64,000 nt of DNA from Annulohypoxylon bovei var. microspora (lineage: Eukaryota > Ascomycota > Sordariomycetes > Xylariales > Hypoxylaceae). This document shows, in pieces, positions 11,583-24,100 of the stretch. Every line of letters begins with the position of its first letter. Positions within the stretch are counted from its first letter, which is position 1. The notes under the pieces are model-generated. The model was not told the DNA's origin, ran no database searches, and saw nothing but the letters and a program-made list of their open reading frames with translations. The position numbers and the translations under genes are program-made. The stretch spans positions 28,556-92,555 of the forward strand of contig MU405359.1 in assembly GCA_022836615.1 (NCBI GenBank). Reading direction: 5' to 3'.

Positions 11583-14500
11583 CTGTACGTCGACAGGATC
11601 AGGTCGGATGGAATATCGAGTCGAGAAAGTCGTTGTGCAGGGTTTGAAGAGCTTGGATTTTAGGGACTTCAGAAGTGGGACGAAGTAGACCAACGTATTA
11701 TGGTCAGAGCTAACCAGCTCTATGGTATCACCATTCTCACCTTCAAAGGTGCCATATTTAACGCGTCTCGCGACATTTTTAATTCAGTGGGTGTGGAAAT
11801 GCAAGGCGTTATCGGGAAACTAGTTCAGTGGCATTTGGCATTCGATAGATACCCTCACGAAGCAAGCTTTGGAGGTTTCGCGGGCGCTTGTTGTTGTTCT
11901 TTGTCTCGCGTTGTCCTTTTGATTCGGGGTGAGGTGCGCCTTTCAACCTTCTTTTCTCTTGGTTTTGTTTTCTTTTGCGGTCATCGCCGAGGATCTATCT
12001 AATGTAGCTAGCGTACCAGAATGAAGCTATCGAGTAAACACGAAATGATGACTGATGATGAATACCTATGTACGTATTTGTCCTGACTTGTACAACCAAG
12101 AGTGCTGTCATAGTCACGCAGGTCTTCGCCCACGAGACCTACTTCGGATGCAAGTACAATTAATGTATGCAATCTGAGGCGACACGGGGCCGGGGTATTC
12201 GTATATAAACTGGGGAAACACGAGTTGTGTTGTACCTGCGCCCGGCTGCGAATTGGTGTTCATCGTATGTCTATTGCCACTCTCCTAGGGGGGCTGCTCG
12301 TAAGCAAATATCTATCCGGATCGGATCGAAATCGACTACTCATGTATCTCGATAGAGAACATGATCGACCGAAAAACATGTAGCAATCGTTTATACGACA
12401 TTGCTCCCGACACAATAGTTAGCTACCTACTAGTATCTAAAATCCCAAGTCAACCTGAGCCCCTCGTACTACGAATAGTCCTTTCAAAGCCTCTTCTTGT
12501 ACTTGTTTCGTTTGTACTGTTACATAATAGATAGCCGCCATAAACGACCATGGAATTGTTAATGGTGTGTGCGATAATAAGCGACCGCCAGCCTTCTACT
12601 TACCATGCTCATCTAATAATAGTGAAAATGACAGAAAATAAAACTTGAAATAAGAAGAAAAAAACCATAACGTGCAGATATGTTCCAACTTTTATTAAGG
12701 CATAGGAACAGTTATTTCCGCCCTAAGGCTCTCGGGCGGCGAAGCGTTCCGTTGTCGGCCGGGGGGGTATTCCCTCTAGCGGTTGCTGGCTCCGTCCAGG
12801 TTAGGCAAGGGAAAAAAGGGCATCACATGAGCGTCCGGTTACTTTGGGGGGGTGGTGATGGTGGGAGGGTTGATCGTCGACGATCATCCCCCCTCAAAGT
12901 ACGCGCGCAAGAGCAAACCTTGGGAACTTGGTCTATTGATGATCTCGACCCCGGAATTTCCACCCAAAGAGATACCTAGGTAATTCGCCCCCCGCCATTC
13001 CAACCCCAAGATTCGGGCGTCTAGGTTTAAAGGACGTTCGGATTAGGTACCTAACACTTCCTAGGTAATCTACAACGCAAGGCATTTTGCAGATTTTTGG
13101 GGGGGTAGTAAGAAAAAAAAAGGGGGGGTCCGCAAGCCGATCTGCTCAGCCTGAAACACTGAGATTTTGACAGTTCAGATGAAGATGGGGCAGAAACGTA
13201 TAATTATTTCCAGATCAGCGCACAATAGAATATTCTATCTCGGCATTCTCCTTTGGCAAAAGGACCTAGGTAATACAAACTACAGACGGACCATATGTAG
13301 GTATATAGACCACATTTTGATGGATCTGGATCTGGATTGAGAAGTTATTCAGTAGCTCCTATCCTATGTAGGTACGCAAGATTCCGCTCCGGGCGGGAGA
13401 GCCGCCTCAATATGCGGAGGTGGGATTCACCATGCTTTTTTGTTGGACATAATGCCGGGCATACTACTACGCACATAGTAATAGACTCGTGCTGGTGCCG
13501 GTGCTCGTGTGCACAAGCGATTAGGCGATTAGGCGATTTGGCCGGAGAACAGCCTTCTCGCGTGTTAGTGGAGCCTTGCGTTCTGGCGGTGTCGAGTCTC
13601 TCGACGACTCGGCCCCTGATAGGATAGTCCTAGAGGTATGCTTAACACAGGCTAACTGGAACGGCGTGGTTCGTCGATGGACCTAAGGGTCCGCGGCACG
13701 GCTTGATAATCAGAAAGATCTGCCGTAGAATATACGAAGTTGGACTTTCGACCTGCAAATTTTGATCCTTCATTTTCTTAATCGAAAGACGACCGGAGCA
13801 CTAAGTAGACGTCTGGCCCCGATTAGATTCTTTTCGTGCTAGAGAATCGATGGGTGAGTTCCACGATGCGAAACGCTAGCGCGTGCAGCTCTTCACCTCA
13901 ACTCTTCGCCTGTTCGCGTGAGTTCGGGTCCTGGCTTACCTAGTCCAATGTAACGATGCCTTTGGACAAGACGCTAAAGGTATCCTATGGCGTTCTATGC
14001 CAGACGAGGGGCATTCGGGATGATTTGATCGTGAGGGTCGGCAACCAACGTGAAATGAAGGAGAAAAGAATATCTGTACGTACAACCTAGTATGTAAGTG
14101 TAGACTAAACTAAGTGGACTCTTTCTCGGCCACTCCTTTCAACCTAGGAACCTTTCAACATCTCAACGGTGAAGCGCTTGACTCGCCCCTCTGTGGAGTT
14201 TGACATACGATAGACGAAGGGCTTGAAAGGTCTGAAAGGTCTGAAAGGACCCTCGCTACCTTTCTTTGTTGAATGCCCCAGCTGCCCAGCTGCCCACTGC
14301 CCAGGTGATTTTGTGGCAACCGAATAATCCCGTCGTCATCTAGAATTTATTCCACTTACATGCTAAAGATGGGTGACAGGATGCAATAATCCTTATATTC
14401 GCTAGATTATCGTGTGTTCCGTTGTCGAAATCCCTGAAATTCGGCGCTAGCGTCTGATAGCCCTACGAATCCGGACCAATTCGTGATCGCTTCGTGAGCC

Positions 14501-15820
14501 GATCATCCGGAAGTCCATCCTGTACAGTTTGTGAAGTTTGTACAGTATGGAACTTTCTCAGCTTTGCCATACCTAATTTTGCTTGATTTGAGGAAGAGTA
14601 ATAGGGACAATAGGTGCCTCGTGTGTTCCTTTTTGGGATAAGACACGCTGACACGGTACGGGAGGAAGGACCCTTAGGTTGGTAGGTACCTACTATGTAT
14701 GTACCTAGTAGATCCTAGTAGGCCCTAAGGACATTCCTTGTTGGGGTCCGGCTGGGTGCACATGCAGATTTGCAGATGCCGTGACGTCACCTGGCATATA
14801 ATGGGGGGGGAGATAAGTAGCGACCCTGTAGCGACCCTTCGATAGGGGCTTCCACCACACTTGGAAGCCGGTTCCCAAAAGGTTGTCTAACAGAGCTAGA
14901 ACAAAGTGTGACAAGAAATATTTCGCGATGAAACATCTCGCGAAGACACTCACGATAACTAGTCGCGAATCAGCGCAATAAATATCATAGTGTTCCTGAC
15001 GATCAAACATAGAACGGGAATAAGAAAAATTTTAAAATAAAAAAATCTCAGAAGCAGCTGAAAGGAGTTACGAATTCCTTTGCCACCTTCGAATTAGACA
15101 TAGCGCTCTGGGTATGTACTAGATACATATACCAAGCCCGGTAGGTATGTCGCTTGTCCGACCTATAGCTTGTAGCAAGCAATTTGTAAGATCCTATGAG
15201 AATGCAAATCTGGAGAAGGCTGCTTTTCTTCCACGGAAGAAACGCACGAATAAGATGCGATTCTTAAAATCCAGTCAAATGGAGAGAGGGGCATGGCCGT
15301 AAATGTGACAGGCAGAAGGCCGCGATCTTTTTGACCGTCTGCTACGTGCGAAAGTACACGTACCAGGTTCAGTGGAGAACCGGCATGTTGGCGAACAGGG
15401 TTTAGAACCAATTGTCGATGATGTCGACTATGGGCTTGTATTGGATGGCATGGGGATGGGGATGGTAAGACAAAGCGGAACGTCGATTCTTGACTTCCTG
15501 GGTTGAAATCTCGTTATATCTCATATTGAAGGTATGGGATATCCCACCCTGCCCACCCTCCAGTACCTAGACATTTGAAAGTGTAGAACTATGCAGGCAA
15601 GGCAGGTAGTAGTTACAGTACCTACCTAGCCTACTGCTAGGTAAATATGCGCGGCTTGCGGTCCAGACCGGTTGAGGAAATCAAATTGCTTGAATCCGAG
15701 TGGTTCGTGGCTGTGACCGTGACTACGATTAATGGCGAGAGAGCGAGCGAGGCTTGAGAAGAGTTGAGTTTAGACGAGCCGAGTCTAGTCGAGTCCATGC
15801 GTGCGATGAAAAGGAACTGC

Positions 15821-15858
15821 ACTGCAAGAGACAACTGCAAGAGACAACTGCAAGAGAT
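15821..15858. repeat. 13-bp short tandem repeat, three copies
   Basis: The unit ACTGCAAGAGACA occurs three times head to tail, the last ending GAT, with a fourth diverged copy (GCTGCAAGAGACG) shortly after. It is intergenic with no evident function. Confidence 0.85.
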
Positions 15859-17284
15859 AGCTACAGCTGCAAGAGACGATAATGAAACCTGAGATCTTAA
15901 AATAAGTCAATATTACTATGACGTCAGCTGAAATATTTAGTTCGAAGATAGAAGATGTTTAGGAACCTTGAAAGTTCAGGAAGTCTAATAAATCAGGGCA
16001 ACAGCTTAGCGTAACCGGCCGGGTGTGTTAAAATACGGCATATGAAGCATTAGTCCATGTTTGGCCGCTTCTTCTTTCCCATCTTTCCCATAAGCGGCGG
16101 CTGAAATACGAGAATACCTACATATAATGCTTCCTAACTTGAGTCTACGTACATCCATAATATCACGGATGCATTTTTACATCTTAACAGTCAAGTCCCC
16201 TGACCTTTCTAACCTCGCACGTACATTCGCATCTAGGTACCTTTCTATACTTTTTATGACTTAGTAAACCCATCTGGGTGGAACGTTTAACTATCGGCCA
16301 CCATCGTACAAGCTTTGACCCTGTAAGATTGCTTCAAGTCTCGTGGGTGCCCTGGAGGTTAATTGATGCTAACCTCCGTTAGTTAAATGTTAGCTAAGTG
16401 TTAGCTACATGGCGATGGCGTTACCCCCCCCACAAACGCTTCAAGACTTTGCGCTTGCTTCGAAGATGCGAATTAGATTTCATTACAGGTCGGTATTAGG
16501 TACATAAGTTAGTCCCTACTTTAGCTAAGAGAGCCGATCACTTAATTCGTCCGTACCTACGTAGCACTTGCTAAACGATATGTACCTATTGTAATACAGC
16601 ATGACAGACTCAAAATACTTGGTCATGCTTATTAGTGACTTGGACGGCAGCCAACACTTTCGTACCTACCTCAGTAAATTGAACATGTGAAGGTAATATA
16701 TATTCGCTGTTTTGGACTGTACCTTAGATCCGATAACGTACCCCAACATGCCTATCTTGAGAAAGTTTCTTAGAAGAGTTGTGGTACACAGTACTTTGGA
16801 GATCATAAATATATCTACATACATTCATATTTGTACGCTTAGCTAAAAGTTGTATTAGCGTAATAGGTTAATCTACAACTAGCACTACTGCGTACCTAGT
16901 AGGTAAGTGAAATATCTTAGTACATACCCAGACACCGGGTCCTTTCCAACATTTTCTCCTTGCGTCTATATTTGGAGACAATGAGAAGAGCCGTTCAACA
17001 AAGACAGATATCTAACGGCGGAAGAGAAAGCATAGGATAAAAAAGAATACCTGGTCATGCCGGGCTGTTGGCGCCCGAATCTATGAAGTCTAGAATAATA
17101 ATAAAAATACATAGGTAACTACTACTAAGTTGTCCTGATGACTTCCTTGTCGAGCGTGGCTGGATTGTTTCACCCCGGCTATTTCCTTTCCTTCCCAAGC
17201 CGTAGGTTCAGTTGAAGCGACCAGAAGCGACCAGTTAGAAAAGTGCAAAAGTGGCTAGTACGTAGCGTGGTCCGTAGGTATTTT

Positions 17285-18015
17285 TTTTGGACCTCTCATC
17301 CTTCAGCAATCCAACAATCCCCGACCCATCGACCCAGGTCGTCCCCGCCTAATCTTCGCTTTCCCTTATTGCTTCGTTCTCTAAGTCAGGGATCCCATTG
17401 GAAAGGTAAGGAGGTCCACCCGCCCAGTTAGGTTAACCTAGCGGCCCTTGACATACATAGTACATCTGTACCTCTGTACCTATGTACATGCCATACCTTA
17501 CACCTCCTCTCCCAAGCCCGAGCCCTCGTCTCTCCACCCGCTCGCTTTCAAGCAGGGTCTCTCCTTATTGAATCGACAAGAGAAGAGAGGCCTCTTTTCT
17601 TTCAGATCTAATCCCATCTCATCCAAGTCAACACACAACAAATCGTCTTATCCGACGACGACGAAGACGAATATCGTCAGACTTGTATGAGTTGAGCGTT
17701 CTCGTTGCTTGTAAATATATATTCCGAACGTTATTGCTATTAAACCGAGCTTTAACACGGTTACCAAATCGCTCCCTTCCCCCCCGACCGCCGTTGAGGC
17801 GGGTACGCCGCGACAATCCGCGATAACGATTTGATTGCTCTACTCTTCCGTTTTTGCATTGTTGTATCATCGAAATAATCGGCATCGCCTTGCTCCATGC
17901 GTTCGTCGTAAGCTTATCCAGCGCCTAACGAACGCTGGCCTGCCCGTTATCCTTCCATCGTTTATGATTAACAACCGCCACTCTTAACCGAATTTAAATC
18001 ACGAGCACCGTAACA
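17285..18015 (+). promoter_or_regulatory. C/T-rich promoter and long leader of histidine kinase
   Basis: The coding-strand sequence before the kinase ATG is pyrimidine-rich (many TCC, CCT and CTT runs between about 17290 and 17620), as is common around transcription starts of ascomycete genes. Several upstream ATGs precede the main start, so a long leader with upstream ORFs is possible. The transcription start cannot be placed from sequence. Confidence 0.35.
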
Positions 18016-21000
18016 ATGAGAGTGATGGCCGACGAGGAGACTTTGGTGGCTACAGCGGCTATCATTAGATCTCTAGCCGCCTCACCGAAAGACCCCGCCT
18101 ATGCCTCAGTCCCTATTGGCACCAATTCTGGTATCAAGTTACCCGGTCGCGAAAGCCATGCTAAGGAGTCTGTTGAACGTGAGCTGTCAGCTCTCGTAGT
18201 CAGGATTCAACAGCTTGAGGCTAGAGCCAACCTCGCTAATGGCGCAACCTTTCCCGACACACCTAACGAAACAGCCGAATCTCTATTCGGTGAGGAGTCT
18301 CCTAGTTCTCTAAAGTCATCAACGCGAACTCGACTTCCTGTCCTTCCTCCTTCCCGAAATGGTTCTAGCGAAGAACGACCAATTAAGGTCCTTCCACTCA
18401 CTAACGAAGATCTTGAAGGACTTCACGAGCATGTCATAGACCAATCCAAGATACTCGATAATCAGCGACAGGAATTGACCAATGTCAATGCTCAGCTTAT
18501 CGAGCAAAAACAACTACAGGAGAAAGCACTTGAACTTATGGAAAAGGAACGAGTTGCGGCCTTGGAACGAGAATTATGGAAACACCAAAAAGCCAACGAA
18601 GCCTTCCAAAAGGCACTGCGTGAGATCGGTGCGATTGTTAGCGCCGTCGCCCGAGGTGACCTTACTATGAAGGTTCGGATGAATACCGTAGAAATGGACC
18701 CGGAAATTACGACTTTCAAGCGAACTATCAATACTATGATGGATCAGCTTCAGGTCTTCGCCAGTGAAGTTTCCCGTGTCGCGCGTGAAGTCGGTACAGA
18801 TGGAATACTCGGCGGTCAAGCTATGATCGAAGGTGTAGACGGAACATGGAAAGAACTCACAGACAATGGTAGAGTACTGCGGAAAATTGCTTGTTAGGAT
18901 TTACTAACACTTCTATAGTCAACGTTATGGCTCAAAATCTCACCGACCAAGGTTTGTTAAGATGTATTTTTTTTATATCTTAACTATTGCTAACAAGTTT
19001 CCGCAGTGCGAGAAATCGCATCAGTAACAACTGCTGTCGCTCATGGTGACCTAACCAAGAAAATTGAGAGACCTGCGAATGGCGAAATTCTTCAGCTCCA
19101 ACAGACCATAAATACTATGGTTGAACAACTGCGTACATTTGCTTCCGAAGTCAGTCGTGTCGCCCGAGATGTGGGTACCGAAGGTATATTGGGAGGTCAG
19201 GCCGACGTAATGGGAGTCCAAGGTATATGGAATGAATTAACGGTAAACGTGAACGCCATGGCGAACAATCTTACTACTCAAGTGCGCGATATCGCGAAGG
19301 TTACTACCGCGGTTGCCAAAGGAGACCTCACTCAGAAGATACAAGCTCAGTGTAGGGGCGAGATTTTCGAACTCAAGTCAACTATCAACTCTATGGTTGA
19401 ACAGTTGTCACAGTTCGCGCGCGAAGTCAGCAAGATCGCGAGGGAAGTCGGAACAGAAGGTCGTCTAGGTGGCCAGGCCACTGTGAATGACGTTGAAGGC
19501 ACTTGGCGGGATCTCACCGACAACGTGAACGGCATGGCCATGAACTTAACAACGCAAGTGCGAGAGATTTCTAAGGTCACTACTGCTGTAGCAGCGGGTG
19601 ACCTATCCCAGAAGATTACTGTCGAAGTCAAGGGTGAGATGCTAAGACTGAAGCTCACGATAAACTCTATGGTGGACCGCCTAGGTAAATTCGCTTTCGA
19701 GGTCAGCAAAGTCGCCAGGGAAGTCGGAACCGATGGAACCTTAGGTGGCCAAGCTCGAGTTGACGACGTGGAAGGGAAATGGAAAGACCTCACCGAAAAT
19801 GTCAACACCATGGCTTTGAACCTTACCTCTCAAGTGCGGGGTATATCGACCGTCACTCAAGCCATCGCTGATGGCGACATGAGCCAGAAGATCGACGTCC
19901 AGGCAAAGGGCGAGATACTCGTCCTCAAAGAAACCATCAATAATATGGTTGACCGCTTGTCAGTGTTCTGCAATGAAGTGCAACGCGTGGCGAAGGACGT
20001 CGGAGTTGATGGTAAGATGGGAGGCCAAGCCGACGTTGGAGGTCTCAAGGGACGATGGAAGGAGATTACGGCTGATGTCAACACGATGGCAACAAATTTA
20101 GTAAGCTTTACTTTTGTGTTCGGTTACATGACCATGCGAGGCTAACAATACTCCCTAAAGACCACTCAGGTGCGAGCTTTCGGCGATATAACTAACGCTG
20201 CTACCGACGGAAACTTCACCAAGTTGGTGGACGTAGAGGCTTCTGGTGAGATGGATGAACTCAAGCGCAAGATCAACCAGATGGTATACAACTTGCGAGA
20301 CAGTATTCAAAGAAATACACAGGCGAGGGAGGCGGCCGAGCAAGCGAACAAGACCAAATCCGAATTTTTAGCCAACATGTCTCACGAGATCCGAACGCCC
20401 ATGAACGGTATCATCGGAATGACCCAGTTGACTCTTGACACCGACCTCACACAGTATCAGAGGGAGATGCTGAATATCGTGAACAACTTGGCCAACAGTC
20501 TGTTGACTATTATCGACGACATCTTGGACTTGTCGAAGATCGAGGCTCGAAGAATGGTTATAGAAGAAATCCCGTATACTCTGCGGGGTACTGTCTTCAA
20601 CGCCTTAAAGACGCTGGCTGTCAAGGCGAACGAGAAGTTCCTAGACCTTACATACCGGGTCGACAGCTCCGTGCCTGATTATGTGGTCGGCGATTCCTTC
20701 CGCTTACGACAGATCATTCTCAATCTTGTAGGCAATGCCATCAAGTTTACGGAGCACGGCGAGGTGAGCTTGACGATTCGAAAAGCCGAAGGCGCCCCAC
20801 CGAAGGACCCGCGCGAATACGCCATCGAGTTTGTCGTTTCGGATACGGGAATAGGAATACCGCCAGATAAACTCGACTTGATTTTCGACACGTTTCAACA
20901 AGCTGATGGGTCAATGACTCGTAAGTTTGGTGGTACCGGCTTGGGTCTATCAATCTCGAAGAGGTTGGTTAACCTAATGGGCGGTGATGTTTGGGTCAAG

Positions 21001-22147
21001 AGCGAATTTGGCAAGGGTAGCTCGTTCTACTTCACCTGCGTAGTCAAGCTAGCAGATGGCGAGGTTGCATCCATCGAGAAGCAGCTAAAGCCATACAAGG
21101 GACACCAAGTTCTCTTCATTGACAAGGGACGTACCCAATATGGTAGAGAAATTGTCATAATGCTACAAAGGCTTAGTCTAGTACCGGTTGTCGTCAACAC
21201 CGAAGGAAACCCCAACATCCCCGGCTCCGACGACCCACCGTACGATGTCATCATCGTTGAGTCTATCGACACCGCTCGTAAGCTGAGGGCTATTGAGGAC
21301 TTCAAATATCTCCCTATTGTCCTATTAGCTCCGGTGGTACATGTCAGCTTGAAGTCTTGTCTAGATCTGGGCATCACGTCTTACATGACTACACCTTGCA
21401 AACCGATTGATTTAGGGAATGGAATGGTCCCCGCTCTAGAGAACCGGGCCACCCCGTCGCTAGCTGACAACACGAAATCCTTCGAAATCCTTCTCGCCGA
21501 GGATAACCGAGTCAACCAACGACTCGCCGTAAAGATCCTTGAGAAATATCATCACGCAGTTACCGTCGTCGGGAACGGTCTAGAGGCTGTAGAAGCTATC
21601 AAAAAGACGAAATTTGACGTCATTCTTATGGACGTACAGATGCCAATAATGGTTTGAACCCCCAATGGAATGCCAATGATGATTGTCGTGGTTTGCTAAT
21701 TGTAAATAGGGTGGCTTTGAGGCTACTAATAAGATACGCGAGTACGAACGCAGCCTTGGATCACATCGAACACCGATCATCGCACTTACAGCACACGCCA
21801 TGATGGGAGATCGGGAGAGGTGCATCCAAGCCCAGATGGACGAATACTTGTCCAAACCTCTACAGCAAAATCATTTGATACAAACTATCTTAAAGTGCGC
21901 TACCCTTGGGGGCGCACTTCTCGAGAAGAACCGGGAACGAGAGCTGGCTCGTCAAGCTGAGCAAAAAAACGGCGGTAAACAGAACGGGCAGAACCATATG
22001 AGGCCTAGCTTAGAGGGTCGTTCGATAACGTCGAACGAACCCATGATGGGAAACATAGAAAGCCCATCTCTTGTCTCGACGAATCAAGAGGATCCGTTGC
22101 ACAGGGCACGTTCAACCCTATCTGAACCTTGCGTTCACAATGACTAA
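18016..22147 (+). CDS. nik1: Group III hybrid histidine kinase (Os-1/Nik1 type)
   Basis: Cytosolic osmosensing hybrid histidine kinase feeding the HOG MAP-kinase pathway; in moulds it is the determinant of sensitivity to phenylpyrrole and dicarboximide fungicides. Five exons: 18016-18868, 18919-18951, 19007-20100, 20161-21651 and 21710-22147 (1,302 aa, close to the roughly 1,300 aa of Os-1). From about residue 200 to 710 it carries six HAMP-like repeats (recurring TTAVAxGDLTxKI). The H-box NMSHEIRTPMNG has its phospho-acceptor His near 735. The ATPase has NLVGNAIKFT, DTGIGIP and GTGLGLSISK. The receiver has AEDN and acceptor Asp near 1151 in DVILMDVQMP. All catalytic motifs are intact. A second in-frame ATG three codons in (MADEET) may be the real start. 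The second exon is only 33 nt. Confidence 0.96.
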
Positions 22148-24100
22148 CATGCAGCCATCTATGCAGCTCTTGATAAGAGCTCACAGTAACTGATCAGTTT
22201 CCGTTGCCGGACAAGGTGTAAGGGGGCATTACTCACTAGGAGCCATTTTCCTTTGCGCATCCGGAATCCGTGTTGCAATCAAGGGTTAGCTTCTTCTTGA
22301 TCATTCTCACGATACCCAAGACCTACGAGAATGCCATCAGTTACAGGCGCTATCACCACCTAATTTTCATGTACTCTCGTTACACAAGCTTGATTACGAG
22401 TGGTGTAACACCTTTTGGCTGCTGTTGCTCGTTCTTCAGGTCTACGCCTCCTTTTTCATAACGACGCACGGGGGAGTGGATAGGATGTGCCGCTTTTGGG
22501 GAGGAGCTGCTACAACTGTCGGTGTTTCATTGGGCGTTCTTCTCTTGCTTCATGTTTTAAACAATAGTCACGCGAGTCGTTTGCGAAATATCTCAGTCAC
22601 GGGTAATTTCCCCTCGACATTGGCTTGTTTGGGCTATTGTACCGGGGTCCGCCGAGAGGGGATGATGAATTATTTTGGGGGGAGGTCGGAAACACGAAGT
22701 TATTTGTTTTTGGATTGAGAATAACAGCATGTCTAGATTCCTAAGTCGGAGTCTTCCGTGACGGTTCGAAACGTATCATATATGGAGTAAATAGTGCTTG
22801 GGTCCTGTGTATCATGGAATTCAGTCGGTGCCTTCTTATGTCCGTTACTGTTACCGGCTCGCGTTTTGCGCTCGAAAAGAGAAGAGAACAGGAGGGTAGA
22901 AGAAGCTTTTTTGTCTCTGAATAGGAACATGACGTCTGTTAATGGATCAGCGATAACGAGTTCCCGGTTTATTCTATTTGGCTACTACTTCGCCTACGAT
23001 GATACGTGAGACGACATGTGATTTGTAGTGAGCCTTGGTAGTTCGGCGTGGATTTGTTTTCGGGTCTATGGGCTTGCTGGCTTAGACTCATGTTTTCTAG
23101 ATTACCCCCTACCTTGCTTGCATTCCTTAACGCTTTAATGTATACCTATTGAGGAGGTGGGTGAGGTACCTGGGTAGGTATTCGGAAGAAAAGCACCCAC
23201 AACGTACCTTTAGATAACATGGCGGACTTCTCTCCTGACATTGTACTCCTTTACCCCTTTTATTACGTTACTCGACGACGGTAGTTGATCTATGTGATAT
23301 GGATGATCCCAGATCGAACCACTAGTCTGCCATGTGCTGAACTTTCCAAGCATCTGGGCATCCGACCCTTGCTCAAACGTGTCGAAGCCGGGGTTTCCTA
23401 ACCTCTGCTAGCGATGTAGTCTATACAGTTCAGGAACTCGAAGATTCCAGGGGCCAAGCCGCGGTCTACTCTAGCAGCCAGCTAATCTAGATCAAACCTT
23501 ATATATCGTCATTTGACCAACGGCAAACGTTGCAATTGGTCTAGCTAAGCTCAAAGGAAATAAAAATGCTCCGCAGTTTGGATTTGACGGAAATGCCGAA
23601 AACACGCTCCGTAGAGACGACGAAGTAATAAAGATATGGGCTGGACTATTATAGGTAGTTAGTAGTGTACGTAAATCTTCGGGGAAACTATCTGTAGTTT
23701 CAAAGCTTTCATATCTACCTAAATACCTTTTTAGAAGCTGCAAAAGAGAGAAACAGGTGCAAAGAAATAAGAAGAAACCGCGAAATCTGTGGATGAGATC
23801 TTGCAATACAGGGCGGCTTCAAAGTATAATAGCATGGTTATTGCTATCATCCAAGAGAAATTCACCACATGCTCATCCTAAACGGGGATCCCATATACAA
23901 CAAGACATTCCAAATAAACTACAGCCCAGAGAGTTGCAAGTCCCCATTCAAAATAGTTGACGTAACCGGTATGTCCGGATGAAAGAGTAGTACTTAGTAG
24001 TATATACCTAATACCATCGTATATATATAACACAGAAATATGCTTCTCTATATATCAGATCCCTATAGCCACCATCTTATAAACATGCCTACCTAGGTAT
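22148..24100. other. Intergenic between convergent kinase and monooxygenase
   Basis: Nearly 2 kb separating the 3' ends of the convergent kinase and flavin monooxygenase genes. It has TAGGTA-type short repeats (near 23166) and no recognisable coding or RNA gene. Confidence 0.6.

Larger units (their letters stand above)
11583..18015. other. 6.4 kb gene-free spacer upstream of histidine kinase
   Basis: No supportable gene. It contains the 3' flank of the MUN/C2 gene, scattered TACCTAGGTA-type repeats (around 13265, 14690, 15617 and 16898), a 13-bp tandem repeat at 15821-15858, and a C/T-rich tract from about 17290 to 17620, probably the promoter and leader of the histidine kinase. Open frames are short and show no domain. 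Confidence 0.55.

Noticed and set aside
15821..15858. CRISPR-like array
   Set aside because: Units are contiguous without spacers, and the organism is a eukaryote; a simple tandem repeat. The same holds for 63921-64000.
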